A DNA stretch of 45,259 nt from Bacteroidetes bacterium OLB10 (GTDB lineage Bacteria; Bacteroidota; Bacteroidia; AKYH767-A; OLB10). A program made the position numbers and the translations under genes. The notes under the pieces are model-generated. The model was not told where the DNA came from. It saw only the letters and a program-made list of their open reading frames with translations, and ran no database searches. This document shows positions 16,523 to 24,773 of this stretch, one piece after another (position 1 is the first letter of the stretch; each line of letters opens with the position of its first letter). The stretch is taken from contig LNBX01000039.1 of NCBI GenBank assembly GCA_001567275.1, positions 1 through 45,259 of the forward strand, in the 5' to 3' direction.

Positions 16523-17194
16523 TTACAAGTGTTTATTGAGGAGATTAAATTCTATCACCTTGCGGAATGATTTTTCTTTAACCGTGCGATGCAGTGCCTG
16601 AATATGTTTTGTGGCATGGGTGTCGGTGCCTATCATGTCAACCCATTCTTTTTCTATGAGTTTTTCGGCAGTACGTTTTGCATCGGGGCCATAATATCCG
16701 CTGAGCGAATTTACGTTGAGCTGAAGCAACACTCCCTGATCGCGAAGACTTCCGTAGAAATCAAAATTATTTCCCCAGAAAGGATATCGCTCAGGATGTG
16801 CCATGATGGGTTTATAACCCAATACCTGCATTCTGAAAATAACTTCCATCAGATTATCGGGCGCATTTACATAACTGATTTCAAAAAGCAGATGATTGTT
16901 TTCGCCTATAGTCAGTAATTTTTCCTCTTCGAGTTTATGTATAAAACCATCATCAAGATAATATTCGGCAGCAGCATCTATCGTCACCGGAATGTTTTCT
17001 GCTTTTATTGCTTCGCGCACCTGCTCCAGTCCTCCGAGAATGGTCTCCGGTGTGTTGCGATAAAAATCGCTCATGATGTGAGGTGTGGTAATAAACTTTT
17101 TGTAGCCGAGTGCATGCAATTCTTTAATCAGCGCTATGGAGTCTTCAATGGTTTTGGCTCCATCATCAATTCCGGGTATGAGATGGCTGTGCAT
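16523..17194 (-). CDS. PHP-type tyrosine-protein phosphatase (CpsB/CapC family), N-terminus frameshifted
   Basis: A metal-dependent phosphatase of the PHP superfamily that dephosphorylates tyrosine kinases controlling capsule or exopolysaccharide assembly. The intact frame (223 residues) opens with the family signature MHSHLIPGIDDGAK, which provides the HxH metal ligands. Further ligand motifs are TTPHIM (40-45), AHPERY (near 136) and a late GTDTHATKH. About 22 more residues are normally found before this. They are encoded from ATG 17261 (MFSFFRKK, then STAPQVDFSAVATD) but are split by an A-run of nine (17236-17244). The gene lies 3' of the nucleotide-sugar genes, which supports a polysaccharide role. 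Confidence 0.9.
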   Translation of the reverse strand: MHSHLIPGIDDGAKTIEDSIALIKELHALGYKKFITTPHIMSDFYRNTPETILGGLEQVREAIKAENIPVTIDAAAEYYLDDGFIHKLEEEKLLTIGENNHLLFEISYVNAPDNLMEVIFRMQVLGYKPIMAHPERYPFWGNNFDFYGSLRDQGVLLQLNVNSLSGYYGPDAKRTAEKLIEKEWVDMIGTDTHATKHIQALHRTVKEKSFRKVIEFNLLNKHL

Positions 17195-17235
17195 ATCCGT
17201 TGCAACAGCTGAAAAATCAACTTGCGGTGCTGTAC

Positions 17236-17244
17236 TTTTTTTTT
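17236..17244 (-). other. A9 homopolymer causing +1 frame break in the phosphatase gene
   Basis: From ATG 17261 the frame reads MFSFFRKKKYSTAS and then stops. Reading eight A's instead of nine gives MFSFFRKK-STAPQVDFSAVATD-MHSHL, a continuous, family-like N-terminus. Nine consecutive A's in the transcript are long enough for RNA polymerase slippage. A sequencing error or a phase-variable tract would look the same. Confidence 0.55.
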
Positions 17245-17279
17245 CTGAAGAATGAAAACATACAATCTTATACTGTCTG

Positions 17280-17287
17280 CAAAGTTA
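17280..17287 (-). promoter_or_regulatory. -7 promoter box upstream of the full-length phosphatase frame
   Basis: On the minus strand the sequence reads TAACTTTG, identical to the box of the Crp/Fnr gene, 18 nt before ATG 17261 and inside the short gap after the epimerase gene. It supports 17261 as the intended start. Confidence 0.5.
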
Positions 17288-17319
17288 CCTTAAAAAACAG
17301 GCATTCATAACAACATGCT

Positions 17320-18324
17320 TCAGCAAAATGTTTTTTTGAACCATGGCACTGTCAATGCTAATCCTTCCTTCACTTTTACCAGCGGATTGTAGCCGAGATA
17401 TTGCTGTGCGCGGCTGATGTCGGCAAGAGAATTTTTTACATCACCCGGACGTTCCTCCTTATATACAGGCGATATTGTTTTACCTGTAATGTGCATGAGA
17501 TGTTTGAGCAGTTTATTCAGGCTGATGCTCTCACCCACTGCCACGTTATACACTTTGTTGAATGCATCTTTATGTGTTGTAAATAATGCGCGGATGTTGG
17601 CCTGAACAGCATTTTCTACAAATGTAAAATCGCGCGACTGTTCTCCGTCACCATAGATATATGCTGTTTGGTCTTTAAGCAATGCTTTCATAAAAAGCGG
17701 AATGGCAGCAGCATAAGGGTTGTCGGGATTTTGTTTGGGGCCAAACACATTGAAATAACGCAGACCTATAATTTTCATGGCATAGTGCATAGAAAAAGTA
17801 TATGCATACAATTCGTTCGACATTTTTGAAACTGCATAGGGCGACAAAGGATTTCCTGTAACATGTTCGCGCTTGGGCAGCTCGGGACTGTCGCCATAAA
17901 CAGACGATGAGCTGGCATAAACAATGCGCTGCACTCCGGTTTCTTTGGCTGCCCACAGCATGTTCAGAAAGCCGGTGGCATTGGCATGATGTGTGGCAAG
18001 TGGATTGGCAAGCGAGCGCGGTACCGAACCAAGAGCAGCCTGATGTGATACAAACTGAATGCCCTGCATGGCTTTCTTGCATGTTTCGAGGTCGGTGATA
18101 TCGCCTTCTATAAATTCAAATGCGGGATGATTGAGAAAAGGAATAATATTTTCTTTATAACCGTTGGCAAGGTTATCGAGCACACGCACTTTGCCGGCAC
18201 CATGCACCAGCAGGTATTCTACAATATTGCTGCCGATAAATCCTGAACCTCCTGTAACCAGAAAAGTATTTTGATGTATAGGGTGTGGATGATATTTGCG
18301 TTCGTAAATGGTTTCAGAAATCAT
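17320..18324 (-). CDS. UDP-N-acetylglucosamine(-uronate) 4-epimerase, WbpP/TviC-like
   Basis: A short-chain dehydrogenase/reductase-fold epimerase of 334 residues. The NAD motif TGGSGFIG is at 24-31. The catalytic SSSSVYGD segment is at 138-145, and SPYAVSK supplies Tyr163/Lys167. The sequence around SPELPKREHVTGNPLSPYAVSK closely resembles WbpP and TviC, which interconvert UDP-GlcNAc(A) and UDP-GalNAc(A), rather than GalE; a separate GalE is encoded nearby. A WbpO/TviB-like dehydrogenase gene lies 2.5 kb upstream, so the two could make UDP-GalNAcA. It is 19 nt downstream of rfbB, probably in the same operon. Confidence 0.85.
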   Translation of the reverse strand: MISETIYERKYHPHPIHQNTFLVTGGSGFIGSNIVEYLLVHGAGKVRVLDNLANGYKENIIPFLNHPAFEFIEGDITDLETCKKAMQGIQFVSHQAALGSVPRSLANPLATHHANATGFLNMLWAAKETGVQRIVYASSSSVYGDSPELPKREHVTGNPLSPYAVSKMSNELYAYTFSMHYAMKIIGLRYFNVFGPKQNPDNPYAAAIPLFMKALLKDQTAYIYGDGEQSRDFTFVENAVQANIRALFTTHKDAFNKVYNVAVGESISLNKLLKHLMHITGKTISPVYKEERPGDVKNSLADISRAQQYLGYNPLVKVKEGLALTVPWFKKTFC

Positions 18325-18343
18325 TGTTTTTAGTTATCGGGTA

Positions 18344-19399
18344 TTAGCGGGTTTCGTATTGCTGGCGGTAGTAATTTTTATATGCTCCTGATGTTACCTG
18401 CGTAAGCCACTCTTCATTGGCCAGATACCAGTCAACCGTTTTTTCAAGTCCTTCTTCAAACTGAAGCGAAGGTTTCCATCCTAATTCGCGCTGCAATTTA
18501 GATGAGTCAATGGCATAGCGCATATCATGGCCGGGGCGGTCGGTAACAAAGGTGATGAGCTTTGCCGAAGTGCCATCGGGGCGATTGAGTTTCTTGTCCA
18601 TGATTTTGCAGAGCAGGTGTATGAGGTCAATATTTTTCCATTCATTGTTTCCGCCCACGTTGTATTTCTCACCGTCTTTTCCTTTGTGAAAAATTAAATC
18701 AATGGCACGTGCATGGTCTTCCACATACAACCAGTCGCGTACGTTTTCGCCTTTGCCATAAACAGGCACCGGCTTGTTGTTTTTAATATTGTTGATGGCA
18801 AGAGGAATCAGTTTTTCGGGGAAGTGATGCGAGCCGTAATTGTTGGAGCAGTTAGACAATACCACAGGCAGATGATAGGTGTGAAAATAAGCCATGACAA
18901 GATGGTCGGAGCTTGCTTTAGAAGCAGAGTAAGGGCTTCGGGGATCATACGGAGTGGTTTCGGTAAAGAATCCGGTGTTGCCAAGCGAGCCATACACTTC
19001 ATCGGTGGAAATATGATAGAAGCGTTTTCCGCTTTTTTCTGTCCACAATTTTTTTGCAGCATTGAGCAGTGTTACTGTTCCTACAATGTTGGTCATTATG
19101 AACTCCAGCGGATTGGTGATGCTTCTGTCCACATGCGACTCGGCAGCGAGATGTATTACGGCATCAAAACCATATTCGTTGAATAAATTATTTATAAATT
19201 CAGCATCGGTAATATCCCCTTTTATAAACTGATAGTTGGGCAAATGTTCGATGTCATGGAGGTTGGCAAGGTTTCCTGCATAGGTTAGTGCATCAAGATT
19301 AAAAATCCGGTAACCGGGGTATTGCGTTACAAATCTTCTGACAACGTGCGATCCGATGAATCCCGCTCCTCCTGTAATGAGTATCTTCTTTTCCGACAT
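18344..19399 (-). CDS. rfbB: dTDP-glucose 4,6-dehydratase
   Basis: RfbB converts dTDP-glucose to dTDP-4-keto-6-deoxyglucose for deoxysugar synthesis. The 351 residues show TGGAGFIG (9-16), the catalytic T132-D133-E134 in STDEVYGSLG, and YSASK with Tyr157/Lys161. AESHVDRSI (86-94) is also typical. Length matches the family (about 350). The companion genes rfbA, rfbC and rfbD are absent from the window, so the dTDP-glucose supply and later steps must be encoded elsewhere, or the product feeds another deoxysugar. A 296-nt non-coding stretch with repeats lies upstream. Confidence 0.95.
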   Translation of the reverse strand: MSEKKILITGGAGFIGSHVVRRFVTQYPGYRIFNLDALTYAGNLANLHDIEHLPNYQFIKGDITDAEFINNLFNEYGFDAVIHLAAESHVDRSITNPLEFIMTNIVGTVTLLNAAKKLWTEKSGKRFYHISTDEVYGSLGNTGFFTETTPYDPRSPYSASKASSDHLVMAYFHTYHLPVVLSNCSNNYGSHHFPEKLIPLAINNIKNNKPVPVYGKGENVRDWLYVEDHARAIDLIFHKGKDGEKYNVGGNNEWKNIDLIHLLCKIMDKKLNRPDGTSAKLITFVTDRPGHDMRYAIDSSKLQRELGWKPSLQFEEGLEKTVDWYLANEEWLTQVTSGAYKNYYRQQYETR

Positions 19400-19570
19400 C
19401 AGGTAAAAATATTAAAAAGAACAAATAAACAGAAATTTTCGTGTAAAATAAGAAATTTTGTAGTTATTAAAATGTCAAAATAGTTTTATGGGTACCGTTT
19501 ATATTTCTAAGGTAACTTAACCCTATAGATAAATTAATTTGGAAATGAAAATCTGACTCGTCCTAAAAAA

Positions 19571-19618
19571 AGTTTACAGTTTATTTGATTAATCCTGCTA
19601 TTAGTTTACAGTTTATTT
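19571..19618. repeat. Direct repeat pair upstream of rfbB
   Basis: AGTTTACAGTTTATTT occurs at 19571-19586 and 19603-19618, a 32-nt period. Each copy is preceded by TCCT (19561, 19593), and a third TCCT follows at 19623. The copies lie in the 296-nt gap between galE and rfbB, where I found no gene. This could be a regulatory site for the downstream sugar genes or a degenerate tandem repeat. Confidence 0.5.
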
Positions 19619-19634
19619 TTAGTCCTGAAATGAC

Positions 19635-19699
19635 TTAACCTGTCTTGTTCATTTTTGCAGGTTTTTGTGTAAACCTGTTTTAGGACAAGACAAGGTTAA
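19635..19699. other. Nested inverted repeat overlapping the galE stop codon
   Basis: TTAACCTGTCTTGT (19635-19648) pairs with ACAAGACAAGGTTAA (19685-19699) with a single bulged base. Inside it CAGGTTT (19658-19664) pairs perfectly with AAACCTG (19671-19677) around a 6-nt loop. The right outer arm contains the galE stop codon. No U-tract follows on the galE strand, so it is not a classic intrinsic terminator. It could form a structured 3' end or a cruciform. Confidence 0.55.
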
Positions 19700-20721
19700 A
19701 CAAAATCGTTTCTTCCTGCCAGATGCAGTTCCCAGTTCCATGCAGTTTTAATCATGTTATCAAGATCGCGCTGCGCTTTCCATTTTAATTCGGTGTTGGC
19801 AAGCGTAGTATCGGCATACACTGCAACAGCATCGCCCTCTCTGCGTTTTACCACTTTATAATTCAGTTTTAATCCCGTAACTTTTTCAAATGCGTTAATC
19901 AGTTCAAAAACGGAACTGCCTTTGCCTGTGCCGAGGTTAAAAACCTCATACCGGTTTTTATTTCCCTTATTCAGCAAACGCTTTACTGCCGTTACGTGAG
20001 CCTGCGCCACGTCAGTTACATGAATGTAATCGCGTATGCAACTGCCGTCAGGCGTAGGATAATCATTTCCAAAAACGGTAAAAACTTCCTGTTTGCCAAT
20101 AGCCACTTTTGTAATGATGGGCATTACATTCAGCGGCATGTTAGTAGGCAGTTCGCCAATGAGTGCGCTGTCGTGCGAGCCCACCGGATTAAAATACCGC
20201 AGCGATATGGCATTGAGTTTTGTTGCTGCAACAGTATCTTCAATAATTTCTTCTCCTGTTTTTTTGGTATTACCGTAAGGCGATTTTGCTTTTTTAACAG
20301 GGGCATTTTCATCAATGGGCAGCTTGTCGGGGTCGGCATACACAGAGCAGCTTGACGAAAAAACAAAATGATAAACGTTATGATTTAATCCGCTTTGCAA
20401 AACATTGATAAGCGAAAGCAGATTGTTGCGGTAAAATTCCAACGGCTGCTCAACGGATAGTCCCACCGCTTTGTGCGCGGCAAAATGCACGGTGGCATCG
20501 GGCTTGTGTTTTTTGAAATAATGTTCGGTGGCGGCAGCATCGGTTAAGTCAATCTGAAAAAAAGCGGGACGTTTTTTTACAATCTGCTCAATGGCATCTA
20601 TCACTTCGGGTTTTGAATTGTTGAAGTTGTCAATCACATCCACATCAAAGCCGCTTTGCATTAACTCCACCACAGTGTGAGCACCTATGTATCCTGTTCC
20701 TCCTGTAACTAATATTTTCAT
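19696..20721 (-). CDS. galE: UDP-glucose 4-epimerase
   Basis: GalE interconverts UDP-glucose and UDP-galactose (and possibly the N-acetyl forms). The 341 residues contain the NAD motif TGGTGYIG (6-13), SSSCSVYAD (122-130) and the catalytic Tyr149/Lys153 in SPYGNTK. SLRYFNPVGSHDSALIGE and the GDGSCIRDYIHV-type segment (here TPDGSCIRDYIHVTD) are characteristic of GalE. It is flanked by nucleotide-sugar genes, with a stem-loop at 20766-20796 upstream that probably terminates the preceding operon, so galE may have its own promoter. I did not find a convincing one in the 44 nt before the ATG. Confidence 0.95.
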   Translation of the reverse strand: MKILVTGGTGYIGAHTVVELMQSGFDVDVIDNFNNSKPEVIDAIEQIVKKRPAFFQIDLTDAAATEHYFKKHKPDATVHFAAHKAVGLSVEQPLEFYRNNLLSLINVLQSGLNHNVYHFVFSSSCSVYADPDKLPIDENAPVKKAKSPYGNTKKTGEEIIEDTVAATKLNAISLRYFNPVGSHDSALIGELPTNMPLNVMPIITKVAIGKQEVFTVFGNDYPTPDGSCIRDYIHVTDVAQAHVTAVKRLLNKGNKNRYEVFNLGTGKGSSVFELINAFEKVTGLKLNYKVVKRREGDAVAVYADTTLANTELKWKAQRDLDNMIKTAWNWELHLAGRNDFV

Positions 20722-20765
20722 TCTTATTTTGAATGTTTAAGACTTTGCGGCTATTGTATAAACAA

Positions 20766-20796
20766 CTAAAAGCAATGTGGATTACATTGCTTTTAG
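20766..20796 (-). terminator. Terminator after the nucleotide-sugar dehydrogenase gene
   Basis: CTAAAAGCAATGT (20766-20778) and ACATTGCTTTTAG (20784-20796) form a perfect 13-bp stem with a 5-nt loop. On the minus strand it follows the dehydrogenase stop by 17 nt and ends in TTTTAGTTGTTT. The structure is symmetrical, but only the dehydrogenase operon ends here. Confidence 0.75.
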
Positions 20797-20813
20797 ATCA
20801 GGTACGATAATAA

Positions 20814-22103
20814 TTATAAACTCCAGTACTGGAGGTCTTTTATTTTTCCGCGCAGGAAACCTTTTATATCCACAATGACAGCATCGGGTTTGCAAATACT
20901 TTTGAAATATTTTTCGTCAAGGCCCACATACTCTTTGTGCGAAACGGCTACCACTACAGCATCATATTCATTTCCTATTTTATCAATCAAACCAAAACCA
21001 TATTCATGCTTCAGGTCATCAGATGATGCATAAGGGTCGGTAACTTCAATCTGTACGCCATAGGATTTAAACTCATTAACCACATCTGTTACCTTGCTGT
21101 TGCGTATGTCTTCTACATCTTCTTTGAAGGTAGCTCCCATCACCAGCACTCTTGCTTTGGCAATGTCTTTGCCCATGGCAATAAGTTTTTTTACGGTTTG
21201 TTTGGCAACATAAAATCCCATGCTGTCATTCACATAACGTCCTGAGTTGATTACCTGCGCATGATATCCCAACTCCTGAGCTTTATATGTGAGATAATAA
21301 GGATCTACACCTATGCAGTGGCCACCCACCAGTCCCGGAAAGAAACGAAGGAAATTCCACTTGGTGCTTGATGCTTCAATAACTTCGTAGGTGTTGATGC
21401 CCATTTTATTGAAGATGATGGAGAGTTCATTCATCAAAGCAATGTTCACATCGCGCTGTGTGTTTTCAATAATTTTGGCTGCCTCGGCAACTTTTATGGA
21501 AGATGCCTTGTGTACACCTGCTTTTACAACAATTTCATACACTTTGGCAATTACATCGAGCGATTCGGCATCGCAACCGGAAACAACTTTTTTAATTTTT
21601 GTAATGGTATGTTCTTTATCACCGGGGTTGATTCGCTCAGGCGAATATCCTACTTTAAAATCGGTTCCGAATTTTAATCCCGACAGTTCTTCGAGTACAG
21701 GTACACAATCTTCTTCAGTGCATCCCGGATAAACAGTGCTTTCATAAACCACATAATCACCTTTTTTGAGCACCTTGCCAATGCTGGTAGATGCACCAAT
21801 CAACGGTTTCAGATCGGGAAGTTTATGGTCGTCAATAGGAGTAGGCACAGCCACAATAAAAAAACGTGCTTCGCGCAAAATGTCGAGTGAGTTGGTGAAA
21901 ACAATATCGCAACCGTTAAAAGCTTCGGAAGGAAGCTCTCCGCTGGGGTCAATTTTGTTTTTCATTTTCTCTACGCGCTCAGCGTTGATGTCAAAACCTA
22001 TTACTGAAATGTTGCGTGCAAATTCAAGTGCAATAGGCAGTCCTACATATCCTAATCCGATAACGGCAACTTTTGCTTTCTTATCTAATATTTCCTGATA
22101 CAT
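20814..22103 (-). CDS. UDP-N-acetylhexosamine 6-dehydrogenase, WbpO/TviB-like
   Basis: An NAD+-dependent nucleotide-sugar dehydrogenase that oxidises C6 of a UDP-HexNAc to the uronic acid in two steps. In 429 residues it shows the Rossmann motif IGLGYVGLP (15-23), the middle-domain stretch SPERINPGD (154-162), and the catalytic Cys263 in GGHCIGVDPYYL. NTQRDVNIALMNEL (214-227) is typical of the UDP-GlcNAc/GalNAc dehydrogenase group (WbpO/TviB/WecC) rather than UDP-glucose dehydrogenase. Substrate assignment is from family resemblance. It follows the WlbA-like gene by 2 nt, and a strong stem-loop terminates the operon. Confidence 0.9.
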   Translation of the reverse strand: MYQEILDKKAKVAVIGLGYVGLPIALEFARNISVIGFDINAERVEKMKNKIDPSGELPSEAFNGCDIVFTNSLDILREARFFIVAVPTPIDDHKLPDLKPLIGASTSIGKVLKKGDYVVYESTVYPGCTEEDCVPVLEELSGLKFGTDFKVGYSPERINPGDKEHTITKIKKVVSGCDAESLDVIAKVYEIVVKAGVHKASSIKVAEAAKIIENTQRDVNIALMNELSIIFNKMGINTYEVIEASSTKWNFLRFFPGLVGGHCIGVDPYYLTYKAQELGYHAQVINSGRYVNDSMGFYVAKQTVKKLIAMGKDIAKARVLVMGATFKEDVEDIRNSKVTDVVNEFKSYGVQIEVTDPYASSDDLKHEYGFGLIDKIGNEYDAVVVAVSHKEYVGLDEKYFKSICKPDAVIVDIKGFLRGKIKDLQYWSL

Positions 22104-22105
22104 TA

Positions 22106-23155
22106 TTATTGATGAAATTTTATTTCTGTCTTATTGTTTTTGCGAAGGGCATAAATACGTTCAATGATTTCTACCACCTTCAATCCTTCCAGTGCATTGG
22201 TGGTAATGGAAGTGCGGCCACGCAACACGTCAGCCACATTCTCAAAAATATAGTGATGATTGGCAGCAGAGCCTTTATAAGCTCCATAATCATTTGCTGC
22301 ATTCACCGGTGCAAGCTGTGGCATGGTGTAATCTTTGATATGGCAATACTCGACTTCATTCATATACTGACCACCAATTTTCAGCGAGCCGTTTTTTCCG
22401 ATTACAGTAATGCTGCTCTCCAAATTGGTATCCCATACGGCTGTAGTGTATGAAATATTTCCCATTCCGCCATTCACAAAACGGAAGTTCACACAACCAC
22501 TGTCTTCAAACGAAGTGGTATGCTGATGTGTAAAGTCTTCAAACTTTCCCTGTATATCGGTAATGTCGCCAAACACCCAGTACATAATATCAATGAAGTG
22601 CGAAAACTGAGTAAAGAGTGTTCCTCCGTCCATATCGCTGGAACCTTTCCATCCGCCTTTTTTGTAATAACGGTCGTCACGGTTCCAGTAGCATTGCAGC
22701 TGCACCATGAAAATGTCGCCAATAATTTTTTTATCTACAATTTCTTTGAGCCAAACTGAAGGTGGCGAATAGCGGTTTTGCATCACACAAAACACCTGAC
22801 GCGAAACCTGCAACGCTTTGAAAATTATTTTTTCGCAATCGGCTTTGGTAAGTGCCATTGGTTTTTCGCAAACCACATGCTTACGTGCTTCGAGTGCTTT
22901 CAGCGAATGTTCGGCATGCACTCCATTGGGTGTACACACACATACCACATCAATATCGGGTAAATGCACCAGCATTTCGTCAAGCGTACTGAAAAACGGA
23001 ACCTTAAACTCTTCTATTCCCAATTCACTTTCGGGGCGTATATCACTCATCCCTACCAGTTCACACTCATCATACCGTCTGATCATTTCTGCATGCCGCT
23101 TGCCGATATGCCCACATCCTATGACAGCAAATTTTATCTTCTTATTGTCACTCAT
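22106..23155 (-). CDS. Gfo/Idh/MocA oxidoreductase, WlbA/WbpB-like
   Basis: An NAD-dependent oxidoreductase of 349 residues. The N-terminal Rossmann segment has GCGHIGKRHAEMI (13-25), and the family motif EKPMALT with Lys98 is at 97-103. The C-terminal domain has GGWKGSSDMDGGTLFTQFSH. These features and the neighbours point to WlbA/WbpB, the 3-oxidase of UDP-GlcNAcA in the route to UDP-2,3-diacetamido-2,3-dideoxyuronic acid. It lies between a WlbB-like acetyltransferase (11-nt gap) and the 6-dehydrogenase (2-nt gap), fitting successive pathway steps. The aminotransferase step is not encoded in the window. Confidence 0.85.
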   Translation of the reverse strand: MSDNKKIKFAVIGCGHIGKRHAEMIRRYDECELVGMSDIRPESELGIEEFKVPFFSTLDEMLVHLPDIDVVCVCTPNGVHAEHSLKALEARKHVVCEKPMALTKADCEKIIFKALQVSRQVFCVMQNRYSPPSVWLKEIVDKKIIGDIFMVQLQCYWNRDDRYYKKGGWKGSSDMDGGTLFTQFSHFIDIMYWVFGDITDIQGKFEDFTHQHTTSFEDSGCVNFRFVNGGMGNISYTTAVWDTNLESSITVIGKNGSLKIGGQYMNEVEYCHIKDYTMPQLAPVNAANDYGAYKGSAANHHYIFENVADVLRGRTSITTNALEGLKVVEIIERIYALRKNNKTEIKFHQ

Positions 23156-23166
23156 AAAGCTGCTGC

Positions 23167-23739
23167 TTACGAAATTTTTTGAACCTTGTTACCCTTCAAC
23201 TCATATTTCTCACCGCTTTCAGGGCACACAGCCACTCCTTTATCGTCAAAACTGAGGCGATGACCATATTCACTCATCCACCCTGCCTGTCGGGCCGGGT
23301 TACCCACCATCAGTGCATAGTCGGGCACATCCTTGGTAACTACAGCACCTGCACCTATAAAGGCATATTTGCCAATGTCATGTCCGCATACGATGGTTGC
23401 ATTGGCTCCTATGGAGGCTCCTTTCTTCACAATGGTTTTTTTGTATTCATTCTTGCGGTTCACCGCACTGCGCGGATTGGTTACATTGGTAAACACCATA
23501 CTGGGACCTAAAAAAACATCGTCTTCACACACAACACCTGTATAAATGGAAACGTTGTTCTGCACTTTTACATTATTGCCCAGCACCACATCAGGGCTTA
23601 TCACCACATTCTGGCCAATATTGCAGTTTTCGCCTATTTTGCAATGGGGCATCACATGCGTAAAGTGCCAAATTTTAGTGCCTTTACCTATGATGCAGTC
23701 ATCGTCCACATAACTCGACTCATGCTTGTAATAATCCAT
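23167..23739 (-). CDS. N-acetyltransferase, WlbB/WbpD-like (left-handed beta helix)
   Basis: A hexapeptide-repeat acyltransferase of 190 residues from ATG 23739. The repeats run from about 12 to 125 ([69 protein letters not shown]), followed by a short C-terminal tail. The WHFTHV and NNVSIY segments are typical of WbpD/WlbB, which N-acetylates the 3-amino group of UDP-GlcNAc3NA. The frame extends to 23775, but that start lies inside the -7 box (23773-23780), so 23739 is preferred. It is the first gene of a tight three-gene operon with the WlbA-like and dehydrogenase genes. Confidence 0.87.
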   Translation of the reverse strand: MDYYKHESSYVDDDCIIGKGTKIWHFTHVMPHCKIGENCNIGQNVVISPDVVLGNNVKVQNNVSIYTGVVCEDDVFLGPSMVFTNVTNPRSAVNRKNEYKKTIVKKGASIGANATIVCGHDIGKYAFIGAGAVVTKDVPDYALMVGNPARQAGWMSEYGHRLSFDDKGVAVCPESGEKYELKGNKVQKIS

Positions 23740-23772
23740 CCCTTTAACTTTTAACCCTTTTCCAATGGGCTG

Positions 23773-23780
23773 CAAATTTA
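23773..23780 (-). promoter_or_regulatory. -7 promoter box of the wlbB-like operon
   Basis: On the minus strand the sequence reads TAAATTTG, matching TAnnTTTG, 33 nt before the ATG at 23739. No clear -33 TTG was found. Confidence 0.45.
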
Positions 23781-23897
23781 ATGGAAAAAGTGTTGGAATA
23801 GGGCTGTATTTTTGGTCTTTTATAAAAATTGAATTCTCATTGTTTCATTCTTGTTTTTTATCAGCAACTCTTAGCTCTGTCATTTTAAATACTCCCC

Positions 23898-24743
23898 CTA
23901 CTCCACTTTCAGATACGGGCGCAGGCGTTCAAAATCGTCATTGCGCATCACTCCCAGTTTTTTGATATCATCAACAGATTTATAATCACCATGCATCTTG
24001 CGGTAATTTACAATCACCTTTGCAAGTGACGGCTCCAGATAAGGATGTCTTAAATCGTATGCATTGCCGGTGTTGATGTTCATTTTTCTGACACGTGATA
24101 CATCAAGAATCAGATAAGGTTTTATGGCATTTAAAATAGTATCGTTGATGATATTTACTTCCAGAAGTTGCTCTGTGCTGAGAAAACCTCCCAACCGCTC
24201 GCGATAAGATACAATTGCTGCAGCACGTCCTTCGCCAATGTATGGCAACAGATCCCAGTCTTCTGCCAAAGCTGCATTCATCAGAATGGGTTTTATTTCT
24301 TTTTTTATCGGCTCAGGTTTCTTTACTTCTTTTTTGTCACTTGTGTAACTGATGCTGTCGGGCAAATCAATATAAGGCAACATACGCTCTTTCTGTTCAT
24401 CGCTGATGACATAAAGTTTTTTAAAATCGGCACGTGTACGAAATGTTCCTCCGTTTGCCTGATATTTTCTGATGACGGATAATTGTTTATCACTGATTCC
24501 CATTACATGCCACAGCGAGTCAGGCAAAGTGTTTGGATTAAACCTGAACATCTCAACAACCTTCGGATAGTGTATTGTATCTGTATTTTCTTTCTCAGCA
24601 TGCAGTGCAATGCTGTCGGCACGTTTCAACTCTTCAAAATGTTTTACTGCTTTATCCAACTCCGAAAAATCCGTATTGACCTTAGGCTCATAAAACTTCA
24701 GTGCCACCAGCACTGCCATCAGCAACAGCAGCACAACAGACAA
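23898..24743 (-). CDS. Helix-hairpin-helix (ComEA-type) membrane-anchored protein, N-terminus frameshifted
   Basis: The protein contains several helix-hairpin-helix segments (around 82-115, 160-200 and 230-275, for example MNINTGNAYDLRHPYLEPSLAKVIVNYR), as in ComEA-type DNA-binding proteins of Bacteroidota, and a single N-terminal membrane helix. The only starts in the intact frame are a TTG at 24743 and an ATG at 24719, both inside the membrane helix. A better N-terminus is present from ATG 24837 (MNNKKPPFHDLKKFFKAIQYF), and reading on in the other frame gives TASERKGIVVLSVVLLLL. The two parts are separated by one extra base at the A5 run 24774-24778. The biological role is not established; a link to DNA uptake is only a family inference. 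Confidence 0.82.
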   Translation of the reverse strand: MSVVLLLLMAVLVALKFYEPKVNTDFSELDKAVKHFEELKRADSIALHAEKENTDTIHYPKVVEMFRFNPNTLPDSLWHVMGISDKQLSVIRKYQANGGTFRTRADFKKLYVISDEQKERMLPYIDLPDSISYTSDKKEVKKPEPIKKEIKPILMNAALAEDWDLLPYIGEGRAAAIVSYRERLGGFLSTEQLLEVNIINDTILNAIKPYLILDVSRVRKMNINTGNAYDLRHPYLEPSLAKVIVNYRKMHGDYKSVDDIKKLGVMRNDDFERLRPYLKVE

Positions 24744-24773
24744 AACAACAATTCCCTTTCGCTCCGAAGCAGT

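Noticed and set aside
19696..23739. Horizontal transfer of the sugar gene region
   Set aside because: I saw no tRNA, integrase, IS or obvious composition break at its edges; base composition was not computed, so this remains untested rather than disproved.
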